Part shown: positions 8,754 to 16,819 of the stretch, piece by piece
How the letters are laid out: each line of letters starts with the position of its first letter
Position numbering within the stretch: position 1 is the stretch's first letter
Assembly: GCF_004346165.1 (NCBI RefSeq)
Contig: NZ_SLZZ01000014.1
Span: 30,852 to 94,851 of the forward strand
Length of the DNA stretch: 64,000 nt
Reading direction: 5' to 3'
DNA from: Muricomes intestini
GTDB taxonomy: Bacteria > Bacillota > Clostridia > Lachnospirales > Lachnospiraceae
Notes under the pieces: generated by a model
What the model was told of the DNA's origin: nothing
Databases searched by the model: none
Seen by the model: the letters and a program-made list of their open reading frames with translations, nothing else
Made by a program: the position numbers and the translations under genes

Positions 8754-8777
8754 CGCCTATATATCACTCTCTTTTAT
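8737..8777 (+). terminator. Rho-independent terminator overlapping the peptidase stop codon
   Basis: GAGTGATATATAGG (8737-8750) pairs perfectly with CCTATATATCACTC (8756-8769) and is followed by TCTTTTATT. The arm uses the last codons of the upstream gene, and the stop codon is in the loop. Confidence 0.8.
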
Positions 8778-8872
8778 TGTGATGTCCTATTGGACGGGCG
8801 GTAGAAGAACTACTATAATAGGAATAGAGAGATTGTAATTGCTCAGGGGGGACGAGCTTGTAAAGTCAGTTT

Positions 8873-8900
8873 TTGGATTTTTCTGCCCTTCTGATATAAT
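8873..8900 (+). promoter_or_regulatory. Candidate promoter of the YedE/TusA operon
   Basis: TTGGAT (8873-8878) and a perfect TATAAT (8895-8900) are separated by 16 bp. The predicted start of transcription is just upstream of the YedE coding region, giving a short leader. Confidence 0.55.
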
Positions 8901-8933
8901 TGCAAAAATATTATGAAGTGGGGGAAAGCTTTT

Positions 8934-10034
8934 ATGAATTTATTTGATTCAAAGAAGAAATTGGCACTTGCAGGTGTGCTGTGCGGCCTGGTTGCCGTAT
9001 GTCTGGCTATTTTTGGAAATCCTGCAAACATGGCATTTTGCATCGCCTGTTTTATCCGTGATACTGCGGGAGCTTTGGGGTTACACCAGGCGGAGGTGGT
9101 ACAGTATGCGCGTCCGGAGATTATTGGACTGGTACTGGGAGCATTTATTATTTCCTTGGCAACGAAAGAGTACAGTTCCACAGCAGGTTCTGCGCCGATG
9201 ATCCGGTTTGTACTTGGGATGGTTCTTGTGATCGGGAGTTTAGTATTTTTGGGCTGTCCTCTGCGCATGGTGATCCGTATGTCTGCGGGAGACTTAAATG
9301 CATGGGTTGCTTTAATTGGATTTATCCTTGGGGTTGGAACAGGAGTTATCGCTTTAAAAAAGGGATTTAGTCTGGGGCGCGCCTATGTTACCCACAAAAC
9401 CAACGGCGTTGTACTTCCGGCATTGATGCTCAGTATTTTGCTGCTTGCCCTATTTACGTCTCTTCTGAAAGCGAGTGAGAGCGGCCCGGGAAGCATGCAC
9501 GCCCCTTTAATCATGTCATTGATTGGGGGACTGATTTTTGGAGCACTGGCCCAGAAATCCAGGATGTGTTTTGCAGGCGCCATCCGTGATGTAATGCTGA
9601 TGAGAAATTTTGATCTGATGACAGTGATTGGCGGCCTCTTTGTTGTAATGCTGATCTTCAACATTGCAAGCGGGAGATTTGTGTTTGGGTTTAACACACC
9701 GGGAATTATTGCTCACTCACAACACTTGTGGAATATCCTGGGAATGTATGCGGTTGGATTTGCAGCTGTATTATTAGGCGGGTGTCCACTGCGCCAGCTA
9801 ATTCTGGCAGGACAGGGTTCTTCTGATTCAGCCGTAACAGTGCTGGGAATGTTTGCGGGAGCAGCAATCAGCCATAATTTTGGACTTGCGTCCAGCGGAA
9901 CTGCATTAAATCCGGAGACGCAGGAAGTTATTGCAGGTGCTGTGACAAATAATGGCAAGATTGCGTTGATTATCTGCATTATTATATGCTTTGTTATCGC
10001 ATTTACAAATAAGAGAGAAGGTGCAAAATCATGA
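8934..10034 (+). CDS. yedE: YedE family putative selenium (or sulfur) transporter
   Basis: A 366-residue membrane protein of the YeeE/YedE family. It is built from two similar halves: FCIACFIRD early is echoed by MCFAGAIRD, and GCPLRMVIRMSAGD by GGCPLRQLILAGQG. These paired Cys motifs resemble the thiosulfate channel YeeE, which passes substrate along conserved cysteines. YedE paired with a TusA/YedF-like protein is widely annotated as a selenium trait. The start was placed at 8934 because GGGGGAAA precedes it; the ATG at 8913 has no ribosome site. It overlaps the next gene by 4 bp (ATGA). Transport of selenium rather than sulfur is inferred from the pairing. Confidence 0.85.
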   Translation: MNLFDSKKKLALAGVLCGLVAVCLAIFGNPANMAFCIACFIRDTAGALGLHQAEVVQYARPEIIGLVLGAFIISLATKEYSSTAGSAPMIRFVLGMVLVIGSLVFLGCPLRMVIRMSAGDLNAWVALIGFILGVGTGVIALKKGFSLGRAYVTHKTNGVVLPALMLSILLLALFTSLLKASESGPGSMHAPLIMSLIGGLIFGALAQKSRMCFAGAIRDVMLMRNFDLMTVIGGLFVVMLIFNIASGRFVFGFNTPGIIAHSQHLWNILGMYAVGFAAVLLGGCPLRQLILAGQGSSDSAVTVLGMFAGAAISHNFGLASSGTALNPETQEVIAGAVTNNGKIALIICIIICFVIAFTNKREGAKS

Positions 10035-10234
10035 AAGAAGTAGATGCCAGAGGGCTTTCCTGCCCGGAACCTTTGATGCTTGCGGGGGAAGCACTGAAAA
10101 ACACAAAGGAGCCCATTAAAGTTCTTGTGACCGAACCTCATCAGAAGGTAAATGTGGAGAAGTTTGCAAAAAGCCGTGGCAAGACAGTGGTGTCAAGTGA
10201 AACAGAAGAAGGATTTGAAATTACCATTTCCTGA
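10031..10234 (+). CDS. TusA/YedF-like sulfur (selenium) carrier protein
   Basis: A 67-residue TusA-fold protein. The conserved CPEP motif (DARGLSCPEPLML) supplies the persulfide- or perselenide-carrying cysteine at residue 10. It corresponds to the N-terminal domain of YedF and lacks the second domain of full-length YedF. The ATGA overlap with yedE implies co-translation and a role receiving the transported chalcogen. Confidence 0.85.
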   Translation: MKEVDARGLSCPEPLMLAGEALKNTKEPIKVLVTEPHQKVNVEKFAKSRGKTVVSSETEEGFEITIS

Positions 10235-10240
10235 TACATA

Positions 10241-10326
10241 AAAAGGGGTCTGACCCTTTTGACCGTCGAATTCTCAATTGTTTCAAACAATTGAGAAAAT
10301 GGTCTGCAAAAGGGTCAGACCCCTTT
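10241..10326. repeat. Family A palindromic repeat, copy 3
   Basis: An inverted repeat with outer arms AAAAGGGGTCTGACCC and GGGTCAGACCCCTTT and inner arms TTCTCAATTGTTT/AAACAATTGAGAA. It separates yedE-tusA from the VTT protein and the rest of the locus, ending only 15 bp before the next start codon. It could terminate or attenuate transcription between the two parts. Confidence 0.85.
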
Positions 10327-10341
10327 GCGAGGGAGCGTGTT

Positions 10342-11052
10342 ATGAAGAAGAAAAAAATATATAGGAAACTCTTAGTTCTTGGGATAATTGTTATAGCAGT
10401 ACTTGTCTATTTTATGGTACCTTCTGTAAAAACACAATTGAATAACGTTATATCCATGTTTGCCACGGGAGACTTTACCGTGGTCAGTGAATTTGTTGCC
10501 TCTTATGGGGCTTATGCAGCAGTTATCTCATTTGTGCTTATGCTCCTTCAGTCGGTGGCAGCTCCACTGCCGGCATTTTTGATTACATTTGCAAATGCAA
10601 ATCTTTTTGGCTGGTGGAAGGGAGCATTACTTTCATGGAGCAGTGCCATGGCAGGTGCGGCATTGTGTTTTTTTATTGCGCGGATTTTGGGAAGGGATGC
10701 AGTAACTAAGCTCACCAGCAAAGGTGGACTGGAACAAATAGACAAATTTTTTGAAAAACATGGGAAAAACACTATTTTAATCTGCCGTCTATTACCTTTT
10801 ATATCTTTTGATTTGGTGAGTTATGCGGCAGGCCTGACGTCCATGTCTTTTGGCAGCTTTTTTATTGCAACAGGAATTGGGCAGCTGCCGGCAACGATTA
10901 TATATTCTTATGTGGGGGGAATGCTTACAGGTGGGGCAAAGTTATTTGTAACGGCTTTGTTTATTCTCTTTGCATTATCAGTACTTGTCGTTTTGCTGCG
11001 TCAGATTTATATGGAACGTCAGGAAGCAAAAAATCACGATATGGATCAGTAA
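10342..11052 (+). CDS. TVP38/TMEM64 (VTT, DedA-like) membrane protein 1
   Basis: A 236-residue integral membrane protein of the VTT domain family. After an N-terminal helix, the core includes PLPAFLITFANANLFGWWKGALLSW, then a GRD segment, and the family's FLPFISFDLVSYAAGLTSM type of motif (here RLLPFISFDLVSYAAG). VTT proteins include lipid scramblases and DedA transporters. The start at 10342 was preferred because GAGGGAGCG precedes it and upstream codons lie in repeat A3. It is one of two VTT genes in this locus, as ydjX and ydjZ are in E. coli. Confidence 0.85.
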   Translation: MKKKKIYRKLLVLGIIVIAVLVYFMVPSVKTQLNNVISMFATGDFTVVSEFVASYGAYAAVISFVLMLLQSVAAPLPAFLITFANANLFGWWKGALLSWSSAMAGAALCFFIARILGRDAVTKLTSKGGLEQIDKFFEKHGKNTILICRLLPFISFDLVSYAAGLTSMSFGSFFIATGIGQLPATIIYSYVGGMLTGGAKLFVTALFILFALSVLVVLLRQIYMERQEAKNHDMDQ

Positions 11053-11113
11053 AGCTGATTTATAATAGAACAAAAAATTTGCAATAAAACATTTTATCAG
11101 GAGGAAAAGGAAG

Positions 11114-11821
11114 ATGAAAAAAGTTGTTGTATTTATTATGACTGCAGTACTTTCACTAAGCGTTATTGCATGTGGAGGCAAGGAGAAAGAAACAAAAAAT
11201 GATGCTGCAAAGTCGGGGAGCAATCAGACAGCAGCAAGCGCTGATACGGAGGCAGCTGGTGAACAGAAATATAAAAATCTGACTGTAGATGCAGATAAAA
11301 AAGAAATATCTTTTGAAGCAGTATTGAATGGAACATATTTTACAGAACCCACCCGGCATGCTATCGTGGGGGAAGACGGCGGAAATGCGGATAAGTCAAT
11401 GTTCCGTGCAAAAGCTTACAATGTGGATTTCAACGATGCTTTGGAAGAACTGGGATTATCCGGTGATAGCAATGTTTCTATGGATGACATGTCAGCGTCT
11501 GCAGACAAAAACATTGTAAACACAGGGGATCCTCTTGAATTTTTCATTCAATGGGATGGACAGGAAGAAATTCCTTTCAAGGATGTTATAAAAGCAGACA
11601 AAGATTTTGACTGGAATGTTGTATTTACAGGCAACAGAGACGTGGCAGAATCCACACAGGCCGGATGTTTCCTCTGTCTGGACAGCTGTGCAGCCGGAAT
11701 TGCTGTCAATACTCTTCCGGTGGGAACCACGGCCGAAGGCGGAACACAGTTTTTTGCAAATGAGGAGGTTCTCCCGGACGACGGAACTACAGTTACTATT
11801 ACCGTTCGTCCTGCAGAATAA
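11114..11821 (+). CDS. Lipoprotein, YdjY-like, with CxxC-type motif
   Basis: A 235-residue predicted lipoprotein. The signal peptide ends at SVIAC (lipidated Cys about residue 20), followed by a charged and Ala/Ser-rich linker to about residue 60. The extracellular part has a FLCLDSCAAGIAVN segment near the C-terminus, where two cysteines three residues apart could bind metal or form a disulfide. Position between a VTT gene and a rhodanese gene is like E. coli ydjY; the family match is my inference. The exact role is unknown. The start is preceded by AGGAGGAAAAGG. Confidence 0.6.
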   Translation: MKKVVVFIMTAVLSLSVIACGGKEKETKNDAAKSGSNQTAASADTEAAGEQKYKNLTVDADKKEISFEAVLNGTYFTEPTRHAIVGEDGGNADKSMFRAKAYNVDFNDALEELGLSGDSNVSMDDMSASADKNIVNTGDPLEFFIQWDGQEEIPFKDVIKADKDFDWNVVFTGNRDVAESTQAGCFLCLDSCAAGIAVNTLPVGTTAEGGTQFFANEEVLPDDGTTVTITVRPAE

Positions 11822-11833
11822 GTAAAGAGTAAA

Positions 11834-12241
11834 ATGAGATGGTTTAAGGCATTTTATAACGGCTCTTTATGGGCCATGGCAATCGCACTGACCTGCTTTC
11901 ACAATACATGGATTCAAATGCGTATCAATACCGGATATATCTTTTATGGAAGCTGGCTGGTTCTGACAATATTATGCTATATCGCAACTAAAAAAAGAGA
12001 AACCGGAATTCTCTTTTCGATAACAAGCATGATTCTTTGCATAGCGTATAGTTATGCATTATATGGCTGGAAACGTCTGCAGATAGTACCGGCAAGCTTA
12101 TTGCGTGAAGGGATTCATCAGCCCACAATAAAGTTCGCAATAATAAATAAAGTCATAATTGCATTTATGATAATAGGGATTATTATTATAATATTGGAAA
12201 ATATTAGAGAGAAAAGAGACCACAAAGGAAGAACACTATGA
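11834..12241 (+). CDS. Small four-helix membrane protein, unknown
   Basis: A 135-residue hydrophobic protein with about four predicted membrane segments (residues about 10-25, 32-50, 58-78 and 100-125) and a basic C-terminal tail. No family was recognised. It starts 12 bp after the lipoprotein gene and its stop codon overlaps the rhodanese start (ATGA), so it is translated as part of the locus. It may anchor or assist the two neighbouring lipoproteins. Confidence 0.65.
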   Translation: MRWFKAFYNGSLWAMAIALTCFHNTWIQMRINTGYIFYGSWLVLTILCYIATKKRETGILFSITSMILCIAYSYALYGWKRLQIVPASLLREGIHQPTIKFAIINKVIIAFMIIGIIIIILENIREKRDHKGRTL

Positions 12242-13320
12242 AAAAGAAAATTTTATCAATACTTTTTTGCACTATGCTGACAACTTTTACGGTATTAGGC
12301 TGCAGTTCAAAAGAAGAGAAGAAGGATACAAAAAAACAGGACACAAAGCCTGCCGCAGAGCAGACCTCGAAAGTGGAGGCGGAAGCTGTAGATACAAAGC
12401 AGGTCTATGTAACACCTGAATGGGTACAGAGTGTGATTGACGGAAATCAGGACGAGTCTGATAATTATGTGATTCTGGAATGCTCCTGGGGCACGGAGAA
12501 GGACTCTCCCGTTTATGGTGAGGCGCATATTCCCGGGGCGTATCACATGAATACCGACAATATTGAAGAGGATCAGTACTGGAATATACGTTCAGGGGAA
12601 GAAATTGAAAAAGTTTTAACTGATTTCGGTATTACAAAAGACACAACGGTTATATGCTATGGGGATATTGGAACAAATTCTGCAGATGACCGAGTGGCTT
12701 TTACAGCCTTGTGGGCCGGTGTAGGGAATGTGAAATGTCTGGACGGCGGTATGGAAGCCTGGACAAAGGCAGGGTATGACACTGAGGACGGAAGCAATGA
12801 GCCGAAAACAGCAAAAGAAGCCTTTGGCGTGGAGATACCAGCTCATCCGGAATACATCCTTACCATAGACCAGGTAAAAGACAAACAGGAAAATGATGAG
12901 AAATTTAAATTGGTAAGTATCCGCAGTAAAGATGAATTTTTAGGAAAAACCAGTGGATACAGCTATATAGATAAGGCAGGAGAGCCAAAAGGAGCTATCT
13001 GGGGACACGATACAGACGATGGTTCTTACTTAGACAAGAATGGCAATACAGTGGGAACAGATGTCCTGAAAAATTACCTTTCTGAGTCCGGCGCCTCTCT
13101 GGATGATGATCTTGCCTTCTACTGCGGGACAGGCTGGCGAGCTACCATTCCGTTTCTGATTATGTATCAGGAAGGATATACAAATATGAGTCTGTATGAC
13201 GGAGGCTGGTTTGTATGGCAGATGGATGACTCCAATCCAGTTCAGGTAGGAGATCCTGCAAGTGACAATGTTGAATATATAACAGTTGGAGGATTGTCAA
13301 ACGATAAAGCTGCAAAATAG
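12238..13320 (+). CDS. Double-rhodanese sulfurtransferase lipoprotein (YnjE-like)
   Basis: A 360-residue secreted lipoprotein (lipobox VLGC, Cys22). There are two rhodanese domains. The first, about residues 55-185, contains GEAHIPGAYHMN but its loop (CYGDIGTN) does not look catalytic. The second, about 205-345, has the active-site loop CGTGWRA with Cys296. The order, non-catalytic then catalytic, is that of thiosulfate sulfurtransferases. Its location outside the membrane, next to YedE-type transport genes, suggests it handles an extracellular sulfane sulfur or selenium donor. Start: GGAAGAAC precedes the ATG that overlaps the previous stop. Confidence 0.88.
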   Translation: MKKKILSILFCTMLTTFTVLGCSSKEEKKDTKKQDTKPAAEQTSKVEAEAVDTKQVYVTPEWVQSVIDGNQDESDNYVILECSWGTEKDSPVYGEAHIPGAYHMNTDNIEEDQYWNIRSGEEIEKVLTDFGITKDTTVICYGDIGTNSADDRVAFTALWAGVGNVKCLDGGMEAWTKAGYDTEDGSNEPKTAKEAFGVEIPAHPEYILTIDQVKDKQENDEKFKLVSIRSKDEFLGKTSGYSYIDKAGEPKGAIWGHDTDDGSYLDKNGNTVGTDVLKNYLSESGASLDDDLAFYCGTGWRATIPFLIMYQEGYTNMSLYDGGWFVWQMDDSNPVQVGDPASDNVEYITVGGLSNDKAAK

Positions 13321-13346
13321 GTGACAAAGGGCGAGGTTAAGATATT

Positions 13347-13790
13347 ATGACAAAAGCAGGCAAGAGATTGTACATTGTAGATACGGTATTGGAGGTGCTG
13401 TGTTTGGCGGGTGCCTATATCGTAGATTATTTTACAAGAAAGAAAATGGGGATGGCGCGATATGTATCTTATAAAAATTACTCATGGGAAACTAAATATC
13501 CTATGAGAATGTTGTCTTATATCGGGATTATCACACTCAGTATTCTGACAGTGGCGTTCCTTATACTGTTTTTTCAAAAAATACAAGAGATGGGAAGAGG
13601 GGAGTATATCATGGCAGGAGCCGTAATACTGCTGACGGTATTGTATGTATGGTATACTCTTGTCTTCTCCAGAGAGATTCAGCGTTCATATTACCTTGTA
13701 AGCGCATTATATGGTGCAGCTGCATTTCTGCAGATTGTAAAAGCGGGGACATTCCTCATCAGGAGACGAAATGAAAAAAATAATAAATAA
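13347..13790 (+). CDS. Small membrane protein, unknown
   Basis: A 147-residue protein with about four predicted membrane segments (residues about 7-24, 54-75, 91-107 and 113-135). No family was recognised. A GCGAGG site lies upstream. Its 3' end overlaps the next VTT gene by 20 bp, so the two are likely co-translated. Together with the 11834-12241 product it is one of two unassigned membrane proteins in the locus. Confidence 0.65.
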   Translation: MTKAGKRLYIVDTVLEVLCLAGAYIVDYFTRKKMGMARYVSYKNYSWETKYPMRMLSYIGIITLSILTVAFLILFFQKIQEMGRGEYIMAGAVILLTVLYVWYTLVFSREIQRSYYLVSALYGAAAFLQIVKAGTFLIRRRNEKNNK

Positions 13791-14460
13791 AAAAGTATTG
13801 ATTTTTGCCGGAATTATTGTACTTGTTTTAGTTCTAAACTCCATTTTCGGCTGGTCTTCCTACTTGAGTGACGCGAAAAATCTGAAGTTTTTGGAAACAC
13901 TGGTAGAGGATAATATCTGGCTTGCGGTGGGGCTTTATACAGTAATCACAGTAGTCGGATGTGTAGTGCTGGCTCTTCCGGGTATAACCTTCGCTATTCT
14001 CGCGGGAGTTTTGTTCGGCCCCTGGCTCGGTACAGTGTGCTGTTCCCTTGCCACAACAATCGGCGCCGGCCTTGCATTTTTTGCAGGAAGATTCTTTCTG
14101 CAGGACAGCATTAAGCCGGTGGCAATGAAAAATAAATACTTAAAAAAGCTGCTGTTTGCTGAAAGCGGCAAAAATGAAATCTTTGTATTAATGATCACAA
14201 GGTTGGTTCCGCTGTTTCCCTTTAATCTCCAAAACTTTGCGTATGGGATAACAGACATCAGGTTTGGTACATACTTTTTGTTTTCTCTTCTTTTCATGAT
14301 TCCCGGGACTGCCATGTATACTTTTGGAACTGCCGGATTGGTTGACAAGGAGAACCGCTGGCTGTATATAGGCATGGCGGTTTTGCTTGCGATAGTGGTC
14401 ATCAGTGTGGGAAAGTTTTTCCAAAATAAATATGTTACGGCAGATGAAGGGGAAAAGTAA
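13771..14460 (+). CDS. TVP38/TMEM64 (VTT, DedA-like) membrane protein 2
   Basis: A 229-residue VTT protein. Typical segments are ALPGITFAILAGVLFGPWLG, then GAGLAFFAGRFF, and RLVPLFPFNLQNFAYGI, which closely follow YdjX/YdjZ-type proteins. The start follows AGGAGACGAA. It is more similar to the E. coli YdjX/YdjZ pattern than VTT protein 1. A DedA-family protein has been linked to selenite uptake in Cupriavidus, which fits but does not prove a chalcogen role here. Confidence 0.87.
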   Translation: MKKIINKKVLIFAGIIVLVLVLNSIFGWSSYLSDAKNLKFLETLVEDNIWLAVGLYTVITVVGCVVLALPGITFAILAGVLFGPWLGTVCCSLATTIGAGLAFFAGRFFLQDSIKPVAMKNKYLKKLLFAESGKNEIFVLMITRLVPLFPFNLQNFAYGITDIRFGTYFLFSLLFMIPGTAMYTFGTAGLVDKENRWLYIGMAVLLAIVVISVGKFFQNKYVTADEGEK

Positions 14461-14461
14461 A

Positions 14462-15448
14462 GTGGACAATAAGAATATGATATTGGATGCATCTAAGTGT
14501 ATTCACTGTGGTAAATGCACTAAAAGCTGTATCTTTTTAAGAAAATATGATATTGATATCGGAAATACAGGGAGGCTAGAAGAACTGGCATATCATTGCT
14601 TTCTGTGTGGGAAATGCAGCAGAGTGTGTCCGATAAAAATTGACGGGAGAGAGATTATTCTAGATATCCGGAAAAAAAGAGTGAAAAAAAACCGAGGAAA
14701 AATAGACGAGAAGGGATATAAACTTCTCATAAAGGAAAAAGAAAAATATTTGTTTCAGAATTACCGCCATATTCAAAAAGGTTCTGTTCTGTTTCCAGGA
14801 TGTAATTTTCCTTCTTCTTATCCGAAGACAACGCAGTTGGTCTATAAAATGCTGAATGAAAAACAGGAGACAGGGATTGTCTTTGATTGCTGTGGGAAAC
14901 CCATAGAGGAGATTGGAAAAAGCCGGGAGGCCGAAAGGATTATACAGAAGATAAATTTCCATTTTCTCGAAGCAGAGGTGACCGAGGCTATAATGGTCTG
15001 TCCCAATTGTTATTATTTCCTGAGAAATAAATTAGAAGTGAAAGTGGTCAGTATTTATGAGAAGCTCAGGGAACTGGGCATAGGAAAAAAGCTGGAGGAA
15101 GAGGAAATACATATTTTTCAGCCCTGCCCTGACAGAGCGGCGGGGGAATGGCTGCAGCATATGGCAGCCTTTTTACCGAAAAAAGTGGATTTGCTTGAGG
15201 ATGTGCAGTGCTGCGGCATGGGGGGCTGTGCCGGCGTAAGGGAACCTGAACTGGCAAAAGGATTACCCCAGAGCATAAAAGAAAAGAAATACAAAGACAT
15301 CTATACCTATTGCGGAACCTGTGGAGGAAATCTGACAAGAACAGGGGGTAGTAATGTGCATCATATACTTGCGGAAATCACAGGTAGTAAAGAGGAGGCT
15401 GATATAAAAAAGTCGCTTCTAAATCGTGCGAAAACAAAGTTCAAATAG
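14462..15448 (+). CDS. Fe-S protein with two 4Fe-4S motifs and CCG domains
   Basis: A 328-residue HdrD/GlpC-like electron-transfer protein. Two ferredoxin motifs lie at Cys13-16-19-23 (CIHCGKCTKSC) and Cys46-49-52-56 (CFLCGKCSRVCP). Two cysteine-rich CCG modules follow, one ending FDCCGKP and one with QCCGMGGCAG. The start is set at GTG 14462, directly after the previous stop, with AAGGGG about 9 bases upstream; an ATG at 14444 is an alternative. It probably supplies electrons to a redox step in the locus, for example radical SAM chemistry or reduction of an oxyanion. This role is inferred. Confidence 0.82.
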   Translation: MDNKNMILDASKCIHCGKCTKSCIFLRKYDIDIGNTGRLEELAYHCFLCGKCSRVCPIKIDGREIILDIRKKRVKKNRGKIDEKGYKLLIKEKEKYLFQNYRHIQKGSVLFPGCNFPSSYPKTTQLVYKMLNEKQETGIVFDCCGKPIEEIGKSREAERIIQKINFHFLEAEVTEAIMVCPNCYYFLRNKLEVKVVSIYEKLRELGIGKKLEEEEIHIFQPCPDRAAGEWLQHMAAFLPKKVDLLEDVQCCGMGGCAGVREPELAKGLPQSIKEKKYKDIYTYCGTCGGNLTRTGGSNVHHILAEITGSKEEADIKKSLLNRAKTKFK

Positions 15449-15479
15449 AACAGAACAAAGATACGGAGGGAGAAGAAAC

Positions 15480-15812
15480 ATGGATACTTATTACAATCCG
15501 TCGGATTTGGGAAAATTTGGAGCAATAGGAGAGAAAGCTCCGGAACTAGCGGAAAAGTTTTTTGATTATTATGGTGCTGTTTTTGAGGAAGGTGCGCTGA
15601 CAGCAAGAGAAAAATCTCTCATTGCGTTGGCCGTGGCTCATGCAGTACAGTGCCCGTATTGTATTGATTCCTATACGAATGACTGCTTAAATAAGGGTGT
15701 CAGTGAGGAGCAGATGACGGAGGCAGTTCACGTGGCAGCTGCCATCAGAGGCGGTGCGACACTGGTTCACGGAGTACAAATGAAAAATATTGTTAAGAAA
15801 CTGGAGTTATAA
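15480..15812 (+). CDS. AhpD/carboxymuconolactone decarboxylase-like protein (ArsS-associated type)
   Basis: A 110-residue single-domain AhpD-like protein. The CPYC motif at Cys58 and Cys61, within AVAHAVQCPYCIDSYT, is the redox centre of the family. Proteins of this length beside ArsS-type genes are annotated as arsenosugar-biosynthesis-associated peroxidase-like proteins. The ATG at 15480 follows CGGAGGGAG. It ends 3 bp before the radical SAM gene. A role as a thiol oxidoreductase for an organo-arsenic or organo-selenium intermediate is inferred. Confidence 0.82.
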   Translation: MDTYYNPSDLGKFGAIGEKAPELAEKFFDYYGAVFEEGALTAREKSLIALAVAHAVQCPYCIDSYTNDCLNKGVSEEQMTEAVHVAAAIRGGATLVHGVQMKNIVKKLEL

Positions 15813-15815
15813 AAA

Positions 15816-16793
15816 ATGTTGGAACAACTGGAAAAATTAACAGATATAGCGGATTTTTCTGAAATGATATCCGATGATAGAGTAAAGAATACGGCCGATT
15901 CAATGGATGTTCTTCAGGTCAACCTGGGCAAAATGTGCAATCTTGCCTGTAAGCACTGCCATGTGGAAGCAGGACCCGGACGAAAAGAAGTAATGTCAAA
16001 GGAGGTCATGGAAGCCTGCCTTGCAGTTTACAAAAAACAGCGGCTTTCAACTATTGACATTACCGGAGGTGCTCCGGAGATGAATCCAGATTTTGAATGG
16101 TTCTTAAAAGAAGCCTGCAAAATATCCGGACATGTCATTGTACGTACAAATCTGGTTATTTTGCTGGAGGAAAGGTACAGGCATCTAATACGCCTATATG
16201 CAGAAAATGGAGTAGAACTGGTTTGCTCTCTGCCCTATTATGAGGCCGGCAGAATGGACAAAGTGCGGGGAAGCGGTACATTTAACAAAGCAATCAAGGT
16301 GCTTCAGGAATTGAACAGATTAGGATACGGAGAAGCCCCCAACTTGGTGTTAAATATGGTATATAATCCGGCAGGTGCATTTTTCCCGCCCGAGCAGGGT
16401 GCCATGGAGCAAGAGTATAAGAAAAAGCTTGGCGAGAAGTACGGAATCACGTTTAACCAGTTGTTTACAATTACGAATAATCCGACCGGAAGGTTTGGGA
16501 CTTTTCTGGTAAATAGCGGGAACCTTGAGAGTTACATGCATAAACTTTACAATGCTTTTAATCCGTCAACGCTGCCGGGCATGATGTGCCGCTTTCAGCT
16601 GTCGGTGGGCTATGATGGAGCGCTTTATGACTGCGACTTTAATCAGGCAGCAGGCATTCCAGTCTCGACAGGAGAAGATATATTTGATATAATAAACAAG
16701 GATTATACCCCGAGAGAAGTATGTTTTGGCAGGCACTGTTATGCCTGTACTGCCGGACAAGGATCCAGCTGCGGCGGGGCCACAGAAGAATAA
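15816..16793 (+). CDS. arsS: ArsS-type radical SAM protein
   Basis: A 325-residue radical SAM enzyme of the family annotated as arsenosugar biosynthesis (seleno)protein ArsS. The SAM-binding cluster motif CxxxCxxC is at Cys41, Cys45 and Cys48 (CNLACKHCHVEAGP). A C-terminal Cys-rich region has Cys303, Cys308, Cys311 and Cys319 in RHCYACTAGQGSSCGGA. In some relatives the last of these is selenocysteine; here the codon is TGC. In Synechocystis, ArsM plus ArsS make arsenosugar precursors from arsenic and SAM, but no ArsM is in this window. The substrate is therefore open. Confidence 0.88.
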   Translation: MLEQLEKLTDIADFSEMISDDRVKNTADSMDVLQVNLGKMCNLACKHCHVEAGPGRKEVMSKEVMEACLAVYKKQRLSTIDITGGAPEMNPDFEWFLKEACKISGHVIVRTNLVILLEERYRHLIRLYAENGVELVCSLPYYEAGRMDKVRGSGTFNKAIKVLQELNRLGYGEAPNLVLNMVYNPAGAFFPPEQGAMEQEYKKKLGEKYGITFNQLFTITNNPTGRFGTFLVNSGNLESYMHKLYNAFNPSTLPGMMCRFQLSVGYDGALYDCDFNQAAGIPVSTGEDIFDIINKDYTPREVCFGRHCYACTAGQGSSCGGATEE

Positions 16794-16819
16794 AAAAGCC
16801 GGAGGGGGGAATCAGTAAC

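Noticed and set aside
10291..10341. Longer N-terminus for VTT protein 1
   Set aside because: These codons are part of palindromic repeat A3; ATG 10342 has its own ribosome site.
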